Notes: generated from the sequence alone by a model not told the origin. A stretch of 64,000 nucleotides of DNA from Rheinheimera tangshanensis (GCF_014645135.1 NZ_BMLH01000010.1:1-64000), one strand, 5' to 3'; shown: positions 9,358 through 19,078, numbered from the stretch's first letter. A program made the numbers and translations.

Positions 9358-10119
9358 GTGACTCCAGAAAATATTCAACGCTCTGCGGCTTGGTTGGCAG
9401 AGTACCGTCGTCGTGGTGAAGCTGCACCTTTATTACCAGCAGAACTGCGTCCAACTTCATTGTCTGAAGCTTTTGCGATTCAACAATGGCTCTTTATTGA
9501 ATTGGATTGGCCTGTTGTGGGGTGGAAAGCCGGACTGCCTGCTCCGGATAAATGGGTGCTGGCGCCTATAGCTAATCTGCAACAAGGCGAGCTTTGCTTG
9601 TTTGAACAACAGTCAGAGCAGTACAGCATTGAACCTGAGCTGGCGTTTTTGCTGGCGACCGATTTACCTGCCCGGGCCGAACCTTATAGCGAAGCTGAGG
9701 TAAAAGCTGCGATTGGTGCCACTCATCTGGCGCTGGAGCTGATCATCCGGCCTTATAGAGCTGATGCTGGTGTAGAATTTTTAGATCAACTGGCGGCAGG
9801 TTTATTTAATCAGGGTTTATATATTGGCCCTGTTGTAGCTGAACATGGCGTGCCTGAAAAGTTTGAGCTGGTGCTGGAGTATTCAGGTCAACAACAGAGG
9901 TTGGAGGCTCAACACCCTAATCAGGACCCGCTACTGCCTTTGTATTGGCTGGTGAACAATTTAAGTAGTCAGGGTATTGGTTTAAAACAAGGCGAATGGG
10001 TGATCACTGGCTCTTACGCTGGCGTAGTGCAGGTGCCGTCTGATACGGAGCTGAAATTGCAGTTTGGATCTTTTGGCCACATCAACACACAATGCAGTCA
10101 TAGGGCTATGATAAGCTAA
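9358..10119 (+). CDS. 2-keto-4-pentenoate hydratase / fumarylacetoacetase-family protein
   Basis: A 253-residue protein of the MhpD/hydratase branch of the FAH superfamily, which typically adds water to 2-hydroxypenta-2,4-dienoate or decarboxylates related 2-oxo acids. Features seen are VGWKAGLP near residue 60, EPELAFLL with the metal-binding Glu pair near 98, and GEWVITGSYAGVV near the C-terminus. The start is GTG at 9358 with a GGAAGGA-like site upstream. No aromatic meta-cleavage genes are nearby, so the substrate is unknown. It stands alone ahead of the antiporter gene. Confidence 0.75.
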   Translation: MTPENIQRSAAWLAEYRRRGEAAPLLPAELRPTSLSEAFAIQQWLFIELDWPVVGWKAGLPAPDKWVLAPIANLQQGELCLFEQQSEQYSIEPELAFLLATDLPARAEPYSEAEVKAAIGATHLALELIIRPYRADAGVEFLDQLAAGLFNQGLYIGPVVAEHGVPEKFELVLEYSGQQQRLEAQHPNQDPLLPLYWLVNNLSSQGIGLKQGEWVITGSYAGVVQVPSDTELKLQFGSFGHINTQCSHRAMIS

Positions 10120-10161
10120 TCGGCTGATTTTGTTTTTTTGTTTTGCCATGGAGAGTTTGGG

Positions 10162-11508
10162 ATGGAATTTTTACCGGCCTGGCCATTGACTGTTACGCCG
10201 CTGTCATCCTTTGGTCTGCTGCTGTTGATTGGCAGTTTAGGGGGATATCTGGCACACCGCATTTCCTGGTTGCCCAGTATCACAGGTTTTATGTTGGTAG
10301 GATTTTTAGTCGGCCCTAGTGGTTTGGGGTTGTTGACTGAATCGGTGCTGAAAGATTCCCGCATTCTGATCGATATTGCGCTGGCTTTGATTTTATACAG
10401 GCTGGGTTCTTCGCTTGATTTACGCTTTCTGCGTCAGTCACCGCGTTTGCTGGTGATTGCTCTGGTAGAAAGTACGTTAACTTTCAGCGCGGTCTTTACT
10501 GTGTTGTGGTTATTTCAAATTCCACTCGTCTTAGCCGCGCTCATCGCCGCTATTTTGGTGTCTTCTTCCCCAGCAGTGTTATTGCACGTTGCCCATGAAG
10601 TTGGAGCCAAAGGTCCGGTCACTGAGACTGCCAAGTCCTTAGTTGCTTTGAATAACCTGCTGTCTTTCCTCGCTTTTGCTTTTGTTGTGCCTGTCTTGCT
10701 GGCTGAACAGGACGCAGGTTGGCAACAGATTGTGTTGCAGCCTATGTATTTATTGTTAGGCTCTGCTTTGTTGGGGGGAGCTATTGCTTATGGCTTGCAT
10801 TTTCTGACCAGCCGAACGCAAACTGCCGTGCAATACAAGCTGGCCCTGGTGGTTGGGGCTTTGATGTTATGTCTGGGGTTGGCTCAGCAATTAAAACTCT
10901 CCGCGCTGTTCGCACCACTGGTAGTGGGTATTGTGGTGCGCAGTATGGAGCGCGAAGAGGTGGTGTCTGCGCTGGAGTTTGGCAGTGCTTTTGAGCTGTT
11001 TTTTATTGTGTTATTTGTCTTTGCTGGTGCCAATTTGCACTTCGCCGAACTAGTGGCTTTTGCCCCTGTTATTATGGCTTTGGTGGCGGTGCGTTGTGCT
11101 GCCAAGTGGTTTGGTGTCAGTGTCAGTTCTGTGTTGTTGGGGCAAACAGTCCGCACCGGGGCCTCTTCGGGTTTATTATTGATCCCAATGGCCGGCTTGG
11201 CGATAGGTTTAGTGCAAAGCTCCAGCCAACTGGTGCCGGAACACGCGGCGGTGATCAGTGCCATAGTGCTTGGCGCTGTTACAGTGTTTGAAACTATAGG
11301 GCCACCTATAGCCTCTTATGCCTTTCGTCTTGCCGGCGAAACAGAAGCTCAGGCGTCAGCAGCTGTGGCTGGCCATCAGTTACAGCATCCGTGGCAGGCC
11401 GATGGCACTGTAGCTGTGGATTTGTCTGCTTTGCATGCGCCTGAACCTACAGATGCAGTGTTAGTAGAACAGGCTGAACCCAAAAGATTTAAATTCTGGC
11501 GCTGGTGA
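10162..11508 (+). CDS. CPA2-type cation/proton antiporter
   Basis: Inner-membrane Na+(K+)/H+ exchanger of the monovalent cation:proton antiporter-2 family, 448 residues with about 12 hydrophobic segments and a short hydrophilic C-terminal tail. Typical elements are GFLVGPSGLG in the second segment and LVSSSPAVLLHVAHE in the middle. No RCK/TrkA-N domain follows, unlike KefB/KefC. The start is ATG 10162, eight bases after GGAG at 10150-10153; the open frame extends 24 bases further upstream without support. The ion specificity cannot be read from the sequence. Confidence 0.8.
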   Translation: MEFLPAWPLTVTPLSSFGLLLLIGSLGGYLAHRISWLPSITGFMLVGFLVGPSGLGLLTESVLKDSRILIDIALALILYRLGSSLDLRFLRQSPRLLVIALVESTLTFSAVFTVLWLFQIPLVLAALIAAILVSSSPAVLLHVAHEVGAKGPVTETAKSLVALNNLLSFLAFAFVVPVLLAEQDAGWQQIVLQPMYLLLGSALLGGAIAYGLHFLTSRTQTAVQYKLALVVGALMLCLGLAQQLKLSALFAPLVVGIVVRSMEREEVVSALEFGSAFELFFIVLFVFAGANLHFAELVAFAPVIMALVAVRCAAKWFGVSVSSVLLGQTVRTGASSGLLLIPMAGLAIGLVQSSSQLVPEHAAVISAIVLGAVTVFETIGPPIASYAFRLAGETEAQASAAVAGHQLQHPWQADGTVAVDLSALHAPEPTDAVLVEQAEPKRFKFWRW

Positions 11509-11730
11509 TCTCCAGCGCTGACTCTTGCTCACTTTGTGACAGGGTGAGCAAACTCTATGGCTTAATAGCTTCCTCACTTTTAAAATTCTGAACCATGTTT
11601 GATGGAATATTTAGACTTCTAAACTTCTGGCTTTCTATTTTGTTGGTGGTTTTGTAATCTATCAGGCTTGAGCACTAAACAAATACCCGTTAGGGTGGGT
11701 CTGAACAAAAAAATACCCAAAGTAATTGGA

Positions 11731-11837
11731 GTAGCAGGCAGGCGACAAGTGCGAGAGATTTCAGGAGCATAGTTGTCCTATGTGACTGGGGCGAGAGCGC
11801 GAAGTCAACAAAGCTACGGCTTCAAGTATGAAGGGGA
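11731..11837 (+). repeat. Dispersed intergenic repeat, copy 1 (upstream of ppc)
   Basis: Shares with copies near 41.8, 56.2 and 60.1 kb a core resembling agtcaacaaagct-cggc-tcaagta-gaaggg, preceded here by aagtaattgg, ggcgacaag and ggagcatagt-ctatg-gac. It lies about 50 bases upstream of ppc, is open in the ppc frame, and so makes the longest ppc frame look 38 codons longer than the real protein. The rest of the 378-base gap 11509-11886 shows no gene. Confidence 0.75.
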
Positions 11838-11886
11838 TAGAAACCGCAGTACGAAACTGCAGGCAGTGCAACGAGGAGAGTGGAAC

Positions 11887-14517
11887 ATGTCGCAATATGC
11901 TGCCTTGAGGGCAAATGTCGGATTGTTGGGTACCCAGCTGGGTGACACCATCCGCAATCAATTAGGTGATGCGGTTTTAGAACGTATTGAGCAAATTCGT
12001 GCTGTAGCCAAAGAAGCAAGGCAGGGCACAGAGCTGCAGGATCAGCAACTGAAACAAGTGCTGGCCAGTTTAACGGATCAGGAAATTCTGCCGGTTGCCC
12101 GCGCTTTTGCACAGTTCTTAAATCTTGCTAACTTAGCCGAGCAGCACCATACCATCAGTAAAGCTGGTCGTGCTTCTATTGAAAAGCCTGAGCCTGTTGC
12201 TGAGTTATTGCAGCTGTTGCAGAATAAAAATGTCAGCAAAAGCCGGATTGAGCAGGCCGTGGCCGATTTATCCATCGAGCTGGTGCTGACTGCTCACCCG
12301 ACAGAAGTCACTCGCCGTACCCTTATCCATAAGTTGACTGAGATTGCATCTTGCCTGGCAGAATTGGAGCAGGATTTAGCGCCTGCGCAGCAGGAAAAAA
12401 CAGAAAACCGTTTGTATCAGCTGATCACTCAGGCCTGGCACACCAACGAAATCCGCGAACAACGACCTACGCCAGTAGATGAGGCTAAGTCTGGTTTTGC
12501 TGTGATTGAAACCTCACTCTGGGATGCTATTCCGGAGTTTATCCGAGATTTGGATACTGCTTTGATCCCTGTGCTGGGTCATGGTTTGGCGTTAGACGCT
12601 GCTCCTATTCGTTTTTCATCCTGGATGGGAGGAGACAGGGATGGTAACCCTTTTGTCACAGCAAAGGTCACGCGTCAGGTACTGTTGTTAAGTCGCTGGA
12701 AAGCTGCGGATTTATTTAGTCGTGACTTGGATATACTGGCGAACGAACTGTCAATGAATCAAGCCAACGATGCATTACGTGCCGTCGTTGGGGAGGCGTC
12801 AGAGCCTTATCGTAAGTTGCTGAATGATGTCCGCTATAAGTTACTGCACACCAGAGACTGGCTAACCGAAGCGTTAAAACATGACAGATTGCAACGACCT
12901 GAGGGACTGATTTGGCACAATCAGCAGTTGTTGGAGCCTTTGCTGCTGTGCTATCAGTCTCTGCTCGACTGCAAAATGCAGGTGGTGGCTGAAGGCTTAT
13001 TAAAAGACACTATTCGTCGTGCTTATGCCTTTGGTTTAACTTTGCTGAAGCTTGATGTGCGGCAGGAATCTGGTCGTCATACTGCCGTATTCAGCGAATT
13101 TACCCGCTATCTGGGTATTGGTGATTATGCTGAATGGGATGAACCGGCCCGTCAGGCATTTTTACTGAATGAACTAAGTAGTAAAAGACCTTTATTTCCC
13201 CGCAACTGGTCGCCAAGCCCTGAAGTAAAAGAAGTGCTGGATACCTGCGACATAGTGGCTCGTCACGGGCCAGAAGCTTTATCTACTTATGTGATTTCAA
13301 TGGCCGGTAAACCCTCAGATGTACTGGCTGTACAGTTACTGCTGAAAGATGCTGGTATTACTTTCCCAATGCGGGTGGCTCCTCTGTTTGAAACCCTGGC
13401 CGATTTAACCAATGCGCCGGAGTGTATCAGTAAGTTGCTGGCCATTGATTGGTACAGAGGTTATATCAACGGCCGTCAGGAAGTGATGATTGGCTATTCT
13501 GACTCAGCCAAAGATGCCGGTGCTTTTGCTGCCGCCTGGGCTCAGTACAGTGCACAGGAAGCTTTGGTCGCTATTTGCCAGCAAGCCAAAGTACAACTGA
13601 CTTTATTCCATGGCCGTGGCGGCACTATAGGCCGTGGTGGTGGTCCGGCACATGCCGCTATATTATCTCAGCCACCTGGTTCATTGGCAGGTGGTTTGCG
13701 GGTGACTGAACAAGGCGAGATGATCCGCTTTAAGTTTGGTTTAAATGGCCTGGCACAGCGTAGTTTAGCCTTGTACGCCAGTGCTGTGCTGGAAGGGGTA
13801 TTGTTACCGCCACCAGTACCAGAGCAAAGCTGGCGTGAGTTGATGCAACAATTGGCGACAGTTTCTTGTGACGCTTATCGCGCAGTGGTGCGCCATCACC
13901 CGGATTTTGTGCCTTATTTCCGTGCTGCCACACCTGAGCTGGAGCTGGGCCAGTTACCACTGGGTAGTCGTCCGCCTAAGCGGAATCCTAATGGCGGTGT
14001 TGAAAGTTTACGTGCCATTCCATGGATTTTTGCCTGGTCGCAAAACCGCCTGATGTTACCGGCCTGGTTGGGTGCTGGTAATGCGCTGGCTGTTGTTGTT
14101 GAGCAAGGAAAAACCGAGTTATTGGCTCAGATGCGGGCACAATGGCCATTTTTCGCCACCCGTTTGTCGATGCTGGAAATGGTGTATTTAAAAGCGGATG
14201 CAGAAATTGCCGCCTATTACGATGAAAAACTGGTGCCGGAGCATTTGTTGCCTTTAGGTTTACAATTGCGTCAGCAGCTGGCTGCAGATACTGCTTTGCT
14301 GTTAAAGCTGATCCAAAGCGATACGCTGATGGCCAATGAAGCCTGGATCCGTGAGTCTATTATGCTACGAAATACTTATGTCGACCCGCTGCATATTTTG
14401 CAGGTGGAATTATTAAACCGGGTGCGGCATGCGCCTGAAACGGTCAACGACAGTATTAAACGCGCTTTGATGGTGACTATCGCCGGTATAGCAGCTGGTA
14501 TGCGTAACTCGGGTTAA
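11887..14517 (+). CDS. ppc: Phosphoenolpyruvate carboxylase
   Basis: Converts phosphoenolpyruvate and bicarbonate to oxaloacetate, topping up the TCA cycle. It is 876 residues from ATG 11887 (E. coli 883). The catalytic motifs are intact: VLTAHPTEVTRRT with the catalytic His, GGDRDGNPFV, LKLDVRQESGRH, GYSDSAKDAG and FHGRGGTIGRGGGP. The C-terminus ends MRNSG, close to the conserved MRNTG that binds the aspartate inhibitor; Thr is replaced by Ser. AGGAGAG at 11874-11880 fixes the start; the frame upstream is repeat DNA. Confidence 0.97.
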   Translation: MSQYAALRANVGLLGTQLGDTIRNQLGDAVLERIEQIRAVAKEARQGTELQDQQLKQVLASLTDQEILPVARAFAQFLNLANLAEQHHTISKAGRASIEKPEPVAELLQLLQNKNVSKSRIEQAVADLSIELVLTAHPTEVTRRTLIHKLTEIASCLAELEQDLAPAQQEKTENRLYQLITQAWHTNEIREQRPTPVDEAKSGFAVIETSLWDAIPEFIRDLDTALIPVLGHGLALDAAPIRFSSWMGGDRDGNPFVTAKVTRQVLLLSRWKAADLFSRDLDILANELSMNQANDALRAVVGEASEPYRKLLNDVRYKLLHTRDWLTEALKHDRLQRPEGLIWHNQQLLEPLLLCYQSLLDCKMQVVAEGLLKDTIRRAYAFGLTLLKLDVRQESGRHTAVFSEFTRYLGIGDYAEWDEPARQAFLLNELSSKRPLFPRNWSPSPEVKEVLDTCDIVARHGPEALSTYVISMAGKPSDVLAVQLLLKDAGITFPMRVAPLFETLADLTNAPECISKLLAIDWYRGYINGRQEVMIGYSDSAKDAGAFAAAWAQYSAQEALVAICQQAKVQLTLFHGRGGTIGRGGGPAHAAILSQPPGSLAGGLRVTEQGEMIRFKFGLNGLAQRSLALYASAVLEGVLLPPPVPEQSWRELMQQLATVSCDAYRAVVRHHPDFVPYFRAATPELELGQLPLGSRPPKRNPNGGVESLRAIPWIFAWSQNRLMLPAWLGAGNALAVVVEQGKTELLAQMRAQWPFFATRLSMLEMVYLKADAEIAAYYDEKLVPEHLLPLGLQLRQQLAADTALLLKLIQSDTLMANEAWIRESIMLRNTYVDPLHILQVELLNRVRHAPETVNDSIKRALMVTIAGIAAGMRNSG

Positions 14518-14537
14518 GGGACTGTTTTCAAATAAGA

Positions 14538-14560
14538 AAGGGCATACAATGTATGCCCTT
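14538..14560. terminator. Bidirectional intrinsic terminator
   Basis: A perfect 10-bp stem, aagggcatac (14538-14547) with gtatgccctt (14551-14560), a three-base loop and a T-run on the + strand. It lies between the converging ppc and TonB-receptor genes. Confidence 0.88.
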
Positions 14561-14579
14561 TTTTGTCTAAAATTACAAC

Positions 14580-16853
14580 TTAGAAAAAGTTCTTTTTAAA
14601 CTCAACACCGATGATACGAGGTTCGTTAACAAAACCTGTCAGGTTGTTGAAATCGATAGCACCTTTTAAGTTTTCTTCGTCGGTAATATTGCGGCCAAAT
14701 AAAGCCACTTCGTAGTTGTTATCGAAGTTCAGATAACCAATACGTAAACCAGCTTCGAAGTTACCATTGGTGCGGTATTCCATAGATTCATACAGGAACA
14801 GGTTGGTATCACCCTGACGGGCTACATCACCATAAATATAAATCTCACCTGTGCTAACCGGAATATCGTAACGGGCGTTCACCGTCAGAATAGTTTCAGG
14901 AGCTTGCGGGAACGGATTGCCGTCAATAAAGACTAAACCATTACCACCAGCTGGGTCTGTTGGTGTGCAGGCACCTGAACCGCACGGAGCAACCAGTAAG
15001 TTTTGGTCCTTCAGTTCAGTATTGTTGTAACTGAAACCACCACCTACCACCAGGCTCTTGGTGGCACGCCATTCAGCATCCACTTCGAAACCATAACCCA
15101 CGCCTTTGTCGGCATTAATCAACTGATTGCCCTGAGTTTCACCACCAATAGCGGATAACTGAATATCGTCAATGGTGTAATAAAACAGCGCACCGTTCAG
15201 ACGCAGTGAATCGTCCAGTAAGTCAGACTTAGCACCTACTTCAAATGAAGTGATAGTTTCTGAATCAGCGACTGAAGGCGCTTTTTCGAAGGCAACATCA
15301 CGACCTTGAATCGACTGAGCACGGAAACCGCTGGCAACACGACCAAAAACGCTGGTGGTATCGGTCAGGCGATAGTTGCTGCTTAATTCCCAGCTCACCT
15401 GGCCATCGTCGACTTTGAGAGGATCGTAATTCTGGATACTGGCATCTCCAGTCACTAACGCAAAACCATCCACGTTTTGCTGACCGACCCAGAAGGTTTT
15501 TTCATCATAAGTGTAACGAACACCACCAGTGATATCCCAGCGGTCAGTTAGATTGTAAGTAGATTGACCAAATACAGCCCAACTCTCGTTGCCATGGTAG
15601 ACAGTGGTTGCACCGTAGTAACCATCAACACTAGTCACACCAAAAGAAGAGTCAAAGTAGAAAGCACCCACCTGCCACTCTAAAGCCTCGTTGGTATCGC
15701 TGGCTAAACGTATTTCCTGAGTGTACTGCTCTAAATCGTTCAACTGATCTTCAGTTACGGCATCAAAAGGAATAAAACCTGGACCCATTTGTTCAGGGAT
15801 GTTGTCAAAGTTAGCATCGATACGGTGACCACCATCGATATCACCTTTGCCTTTACCGTCGGCTTTTTCCATTGCTGAAATCATGGTCAAGGTCATGTCT
15901 TTTAACGCGAATTCGAACGTTAACGACGTACCGAAGTTGTCATATTTCTGGAAGTTGCCATCGCCTTTGTCGTAATAGACGGTATCGCGATCATAATTTT
16001 CGTTCAGCTCATTGCTGCCCGGAGTCAGAATATTGGCTCTGAATAAAGATGAGGTGCCATCCAGTTTACGACCATGCACGTTCAACAAGGCTGAAAAGGC
16101 ATCAGTGTCATATAAGAACTGCAGACGGCCTGCTTTTTCGTCATGACCACCAGTGAAATCTTTTTCGCCGGTAAAACCGTTATCGACCCAGTCATCACGG
16201 TTTTGGTTCATCAAAGAAATACGGGCAGATAACTCGTCCGTTAAACCACCACCTGCAGCACCTTCTAGGTTAATAGTGCCGAAGCTGCCCACTGTTGCTT
16301 TGGTATAAGCTTCGAAGTCCTGTGTCGGTTTCACTGAATTAAATTTCACAATACCTGCTGTGGTATTGCGGCCAAACAAGGTGCCTTGCGGGCCACGGAT
16401 CACTTCAGCTTGTTCGATATCAAATAACGGGAAGCTTTTGAGGATCACGTTTTCCATTACCACGTCATCCATAATCACAGAAACTGGCTGAGAAGCGGCC
16501 AGGTCAAAATCTGTGTTTCCCAAACCACGAATATAAAAACGCGGTGCAGCACGGCCGTTTGATGACTCAGCGTATAAACCTGGGATCTTGCCAGATAAAG
16601 CCTGAATGTCCTCGCCACCTGCAAACAAAGCGTCGAATTTCTCACCGCTTAAAGTTGCAATAGAGATAGGAACTTCCTGGGTGCTTTGCACACGTTTCTG
16701 TGCCGTCACCATAATGCGTTCCAATTTTGTCTCTTCAGCAGCCTGATCTTTGTCACTTTCCTGCGCGAATAAAGCAGGAGAAAGACCCACGGCTGCAGCG
16801 AGCAGACTGGCCTGAATACTCAATGCCAGAACAGACTTTTTGCATGTTTTCAT
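14580..16853 (-). CDS. TonB-dependent outer-membrane receptor
   Basis: Outer-membrane active-transport barrel of 757 residues. The signal peptide runs to about residue 31 (cleavage after ALFAQ). The TonB-box-like RIMVTAQKR is followed by a plug domain (ISIATLSGEKF, YIRGLGNTDFD, RGPQGTLFGRNTTAG) and a long beta-barrel ending in an aromatic residue (KNFF), as outer-membrane proteins do. The start is ATG 16853 with AAGG upstream; the TTG one codon earlier is less likely. The sequence class is common in marine and freshwater bacteria for carbohydrates or other large nutrients, but no utilisation genes adjoin it, so the substrate is unknown. An isolated Cys pair (CGSGAC) lies in an extracellular-loop region. 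Confidence 0.9.
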   Translation of the reverse strand: MKTCKKSVLALSIQASLLAAAVGLSPALFAQESDKDQAAEETKLERIMVTAQKRVQSTQEVPISIATLSGEKFDALFAGGEDIQALSGKIPGLYAESSNGRAAPRFYIRGLGNTDFDLAASQPVSVIMDDVVMENVILKSFPLFDIEQAEVIRGPQGTLFGRNTTAGIVKFNSVKPTQDFEAYTKATVGSFGTINLEGAAGGGLTDELSARISLMNQNRDDWVDNGFTGEKDFTGGHDEKAGRLQFLYDTDAFSALLNVHGRKLDGTSSLFRANILTPGSNELNENYDRDTVYYDKGDGNFQKYDNFGTSLTFEFALKDMTLTMISAMEKADGKGKGDIDGGHRIDANFDNIPEQMGPGFIPFDAVTEDQLNDLEQYTQEIRLASDTNEALEWQVGAFYFDSSFGVTSVDGYYGATTVYHGNESWAVFGQSTYNLTDRWDITGGVRYTYDEKTFWVGQQNVDGFALVTGDASIQNYDPLKVDDGQVSWELSSNYRLTDTTSVFGRVASGFRAQSIQGRDVAFEKAPSVADSETITSFEVGAKSDLLDDSLRLNGALFYYTIDDIQLSAIGGETQGNQLINADKGVGYGFEVDAEWRATKSLVVGGGFSYNNTELKDQNLLVAPCGSGACTPTDPAGGNGLVFIDGNPFPQAPETILTVNARYDIPVSTGEIYIYGDVARQGDTNLFLYESMEYRTNGNFEAGLRIGYLNFDNNYEVALFGRNITDEENLKGAIDFNNLTGFVNEPRIIGVEFKKNFF

Positions 16854-17504
16854 CAATGTTTTACCTTAGTTTTAGGCTGTTATGTATTTTCTGGTGCGTC
16901 CTGCGGATAGTTATCAAAGCGAACCCTACAAACTCTGGAGTGACCACAGTGTTTGCCTGATAACTTGTACGCTACTATAGCATTTTGCAGCTACTTTTGC
17001 CGATTTGGTGGATAAAATGGCTAATAATCATCAGTTTGCTGTAGGTTATTTGTACATTATCTACTTAAGCAAGGTCTGGTTTACCTGATGATAACTTCGT
17101 CAGGTTGATATTTTTAGCTGAAAAAGGGCTGTATTAGTTGTGCTATCGGTTTGGTGAGAGGGGGGAGCAGAGCAGAAGCGGATTGTGACTTGCTATCAGG
17201 CTTGTATCGCTGAGCTATACAGCCGAAAGTAAAACCATTATTTCTGTTGGTTCTCGCTTTGAATATTCAATATCTGCGGGCTGGTCCATGCTTTTTCGTA
17301 TCCGGTGACAGACCGAATGGAAGCTTCAGCTTTTTCCGCCCCGCACTAATTACATATTTTATGTTAATTATTTGTTTATTTTTTTGGCTCTACTACACTT
17401 GGTTTTTACTTCTAATTTCAGTTTTCAGCGGTGTTGGGTGTAAGCCTGTCGACACAAAGTGGAAAATCTTTTGGCAGTTTAAAAACTGCATGGAGTTTCA
17501 CTGT
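16854..17504. other. Long intergenic region between the TonB receptor and bacteriocin-export genes
   Basis: About 650 bases shared by two divergent units. The longest frame here (from 17247) continues into the HlyD gene but encodes an implausible Cys- and Phe-rich N-terminus, so I treat it as non-coding. Bases 17330-17430 are AT-rich and likely hold the export-operon promoter. A near-perfect palindrome (17474-17480 with 17483-17489, gcagttt/aaactgc) sits just before the HlyD ribosome binding site. No RNA gene was recognised. Confidence 0.5.
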
Positions 17505-18764
17505 ATGGCGACAGAACAAGCTTTATTTAGAGTTAAAGCTGTGCAGGCGCAGCAACAGCGGCTCGAGGGGAAGGTCAGTGTTGTTCAGCCTGTCAGCAGC
17601 TCGGTTTTGTGCTTTTGCTTAATTTTGATTGTGTCTAGTCTGCTGTTGTTTTTACATCAGGCTAATTTTTCCCGTAAAGAGACGGTACAGGGATATCTAA
17701 AGCCTTCCACTGGTGTGGTCCGTATTCAGAGTCAACGTTCAGCCGTGCTTACCCAGCTTTATGTGCAGGATGGAGCTCAGGTTGAGGCTGGTCAAAAGTT
17801 GGCTTTATTGAGCAGTGATGAATTTCTGGCGGCAGGACAGAGCTTGACGAGTCATTTGCAAAGTAGTCTGACACGTCAACTGGTATTAAACAGCCAAAAA
17901 CAGCAGGAACTGATTCAGAGTTTTGAGCAGCAAGACCAGCAACTTGCGGTGCAAATTAATAACGTCAAACAACAATTATCAGATAATCAACGCCAGCAGA
18001 AGTTACTTACTGAGCGTATCGACTTACAAGCCGAACGTTTGGCTTCTCAACAGAAGCTTGCGCTCAAAGGGCATTTACCCAGACTGCAATTAGAGCAACA
18101 ACAAGATCAACATCTGATGCTGCAGCAACAGCTAGCCGAGGTACAAACTTTAGCTCAATCTATTCGCCAACAACAAATCCAGTGGGAGCACCAGCGTCAG
18201 ACTCTGCCTGTGGATCTCCAGCGCCAGTTGCAACAACTCAAAGCCGAACAACTGCAGTTTGAACAACAAAAGACCGAACTAATGGCCCGGGGGGAAGTGC
18301 TGTTAACGGCTCCGGTTTCAGGTCGGGTGACTAATTTGGTGGTAGCTCAGGGGCAGCAATTACAGGGTTCTCAGGTGCTGATGCAGCTATTACCTGAAGC
18401 TGGTGTTTTGTACGCTCAATTATTAGTTCCAACCCGTGCTTTTGGTTTTATCCAGCCTGGCCAGACAACCTGGCTCCGATTTGATGCCTTTCCTTATCAG
18501 CGTTTTGGTTTGTATCAGGGAGAAGTAAGTCAGCTGTCAAAAGCCGTGTTGATGGCACAAGACCCTGATAGCCCTGTACGCATTCAGGAACCTGTGTATC
18601 AAGTGCAAGTGCGCCTGAACCAACAGTTTATTGAGGCTTACGGTGAGCAACTGCCATTGCAAGCCGGTATGTTATTAAATGCAGATATCGTACTGGAACA
18701 GCGTTCAGTATTGAGTTGGTTGTTGGAACCATTGGTCAGCTTAAAGGGACGTTTTCAGATTTAA
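17505..18764 (+). CDS. HlyD/CvaA-type membrane fusion protein for bacteriocin export
   Basis: Periplasmic adaptor of a type I secretion system, 419 residues. It has a cytoplasmic N-terminus, one membrane helix (about residues 36-56), a lipoyl-like half near RIQSQRSAVLTQLYVQDG, a long Gln-rich coiled coil (about 110-260), then the second lipoyl half (LTAPVSGRVTNLVVAQGQQ) and a beta-barrel. This is the CvaA/HlyD layout that pairs with C39-peptidase ABC exporters. The start is ATG 17505 with GGAG at 17492-17495; an upstream in-frame start would add an unlikely leader. It is the first gene of the cassette HlyD, precursor, immunity candidate, ABC transporter. No outer-membrane TolC gene is present; a chromosomal TolC is presumed. 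Confidence 0.85.
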   Translation: MATEQALFRVKAVQAQQQRLEGKVSVVQPVSSSVLCFCLILIVSSLLLFLHQANFSRKETVQGYLKPSTGVVRIQSQRSAVLTQLYVQDGAQVEAGQKLALLSSDEFLAAGQSLTSHLQSSLTRQLVLNSQKQQELIQSFEQQDQQLAVQINNVKQQLSDNQRQQKLLTERIDLQAERLASQQKLALKGHLPRLQLEQQQDQHLMLQQQLAEVQTLAQSIRQQQIQWEHQRQTLPVDLQRQLQQLKAEQLQFEQQKTELMARGEVLLTAPVSGRVTNLVVAQGQQLQGSQVLMQLLPEAGVLYAQLLVPTRAFGFIQPGQTTWLRFDAFPYQRFGLYQGEVSQLSKAVLMAQDPDSPVRIQEPVYQVQVRLNQQFIEAYGEQLPLQAGMLLNADIVLEQRSVLSWLLEPLVSLKGRFQI

Positions 18765-18844
18765 ATCATGCTGTGTACTTGCAGTGAGGCACAGAATGAT
18801 GGCTCTGGCGATGTCAGAGTCTAATTAATGAAAGGAGCTCAAAA

Positions 18845-19069
18845 ATGAAAGAGTTAACATGTGAACAAGTGAACGAAGTAAGTGGTGGCTTTAAACCCCC
18901 AACAGATGTATGGCCCGGTATGTCTGCTAGATTGGCCCTGACTACATTTAAAGGTTGGGGGGCTGTTGGTGCAGCCTTTAGTGCTGGGTATATGATTGGT
19001 GAATTTCTGAATAGTAATACTCTTATTCAGAAGAAGATCGCCAGTTTGATTGACTCAATGTTCTTTTAG
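18845..19069 (+). CDS. Class II bacteriocin (microcin) precursor with double-glycine leader
   Basis: A 74-residue precursor. The leader MKELTCEQVNEVSGG (1-15) has the ELxxVxGG pattern of colicin V-type leaders; cleavage after G15 gives a 59-residue mature peptide starting FKPP. The mature part is hydrophobic, with a Gly/Ala-rich segment (GWGAVGAAFSAGYMIGEF, about residues 38-55) containing GxxxG-like spacing suited to membrane insertion. There is no Cys after the leader, so no disulfide or lanthionine is expected. AGGAG at 18833-18837 is seven bases before the ATG. Local base composition is AT-richer than the neighbours. Target and activity are unknown. Confidence 0.82.
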   Translation: MKELTCEQVNEVSGGFKPPTDVWPGMSARLALTTFKGWGAVGAAFSAGYMIGEFLNSNTLIQKKIASLIDSMFF

Positions 19070-19078
19070 TTTTGACTT

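Noticed and set aside
11773-11886. 38-codon extension of ppc
   Set aside because: It is the dispersed repeat read in frame; AGGAGAG and the conserved N-terminus support ATG 11887.
17247-17504. 86-codon N-terminal extension of the HlyD-type protein
   Set aside because: The extra residues are Cys/Phe/Tyr-rich without domain character; a good ribosome binding site precedes ATG 17505, which gives a normal adaptor.
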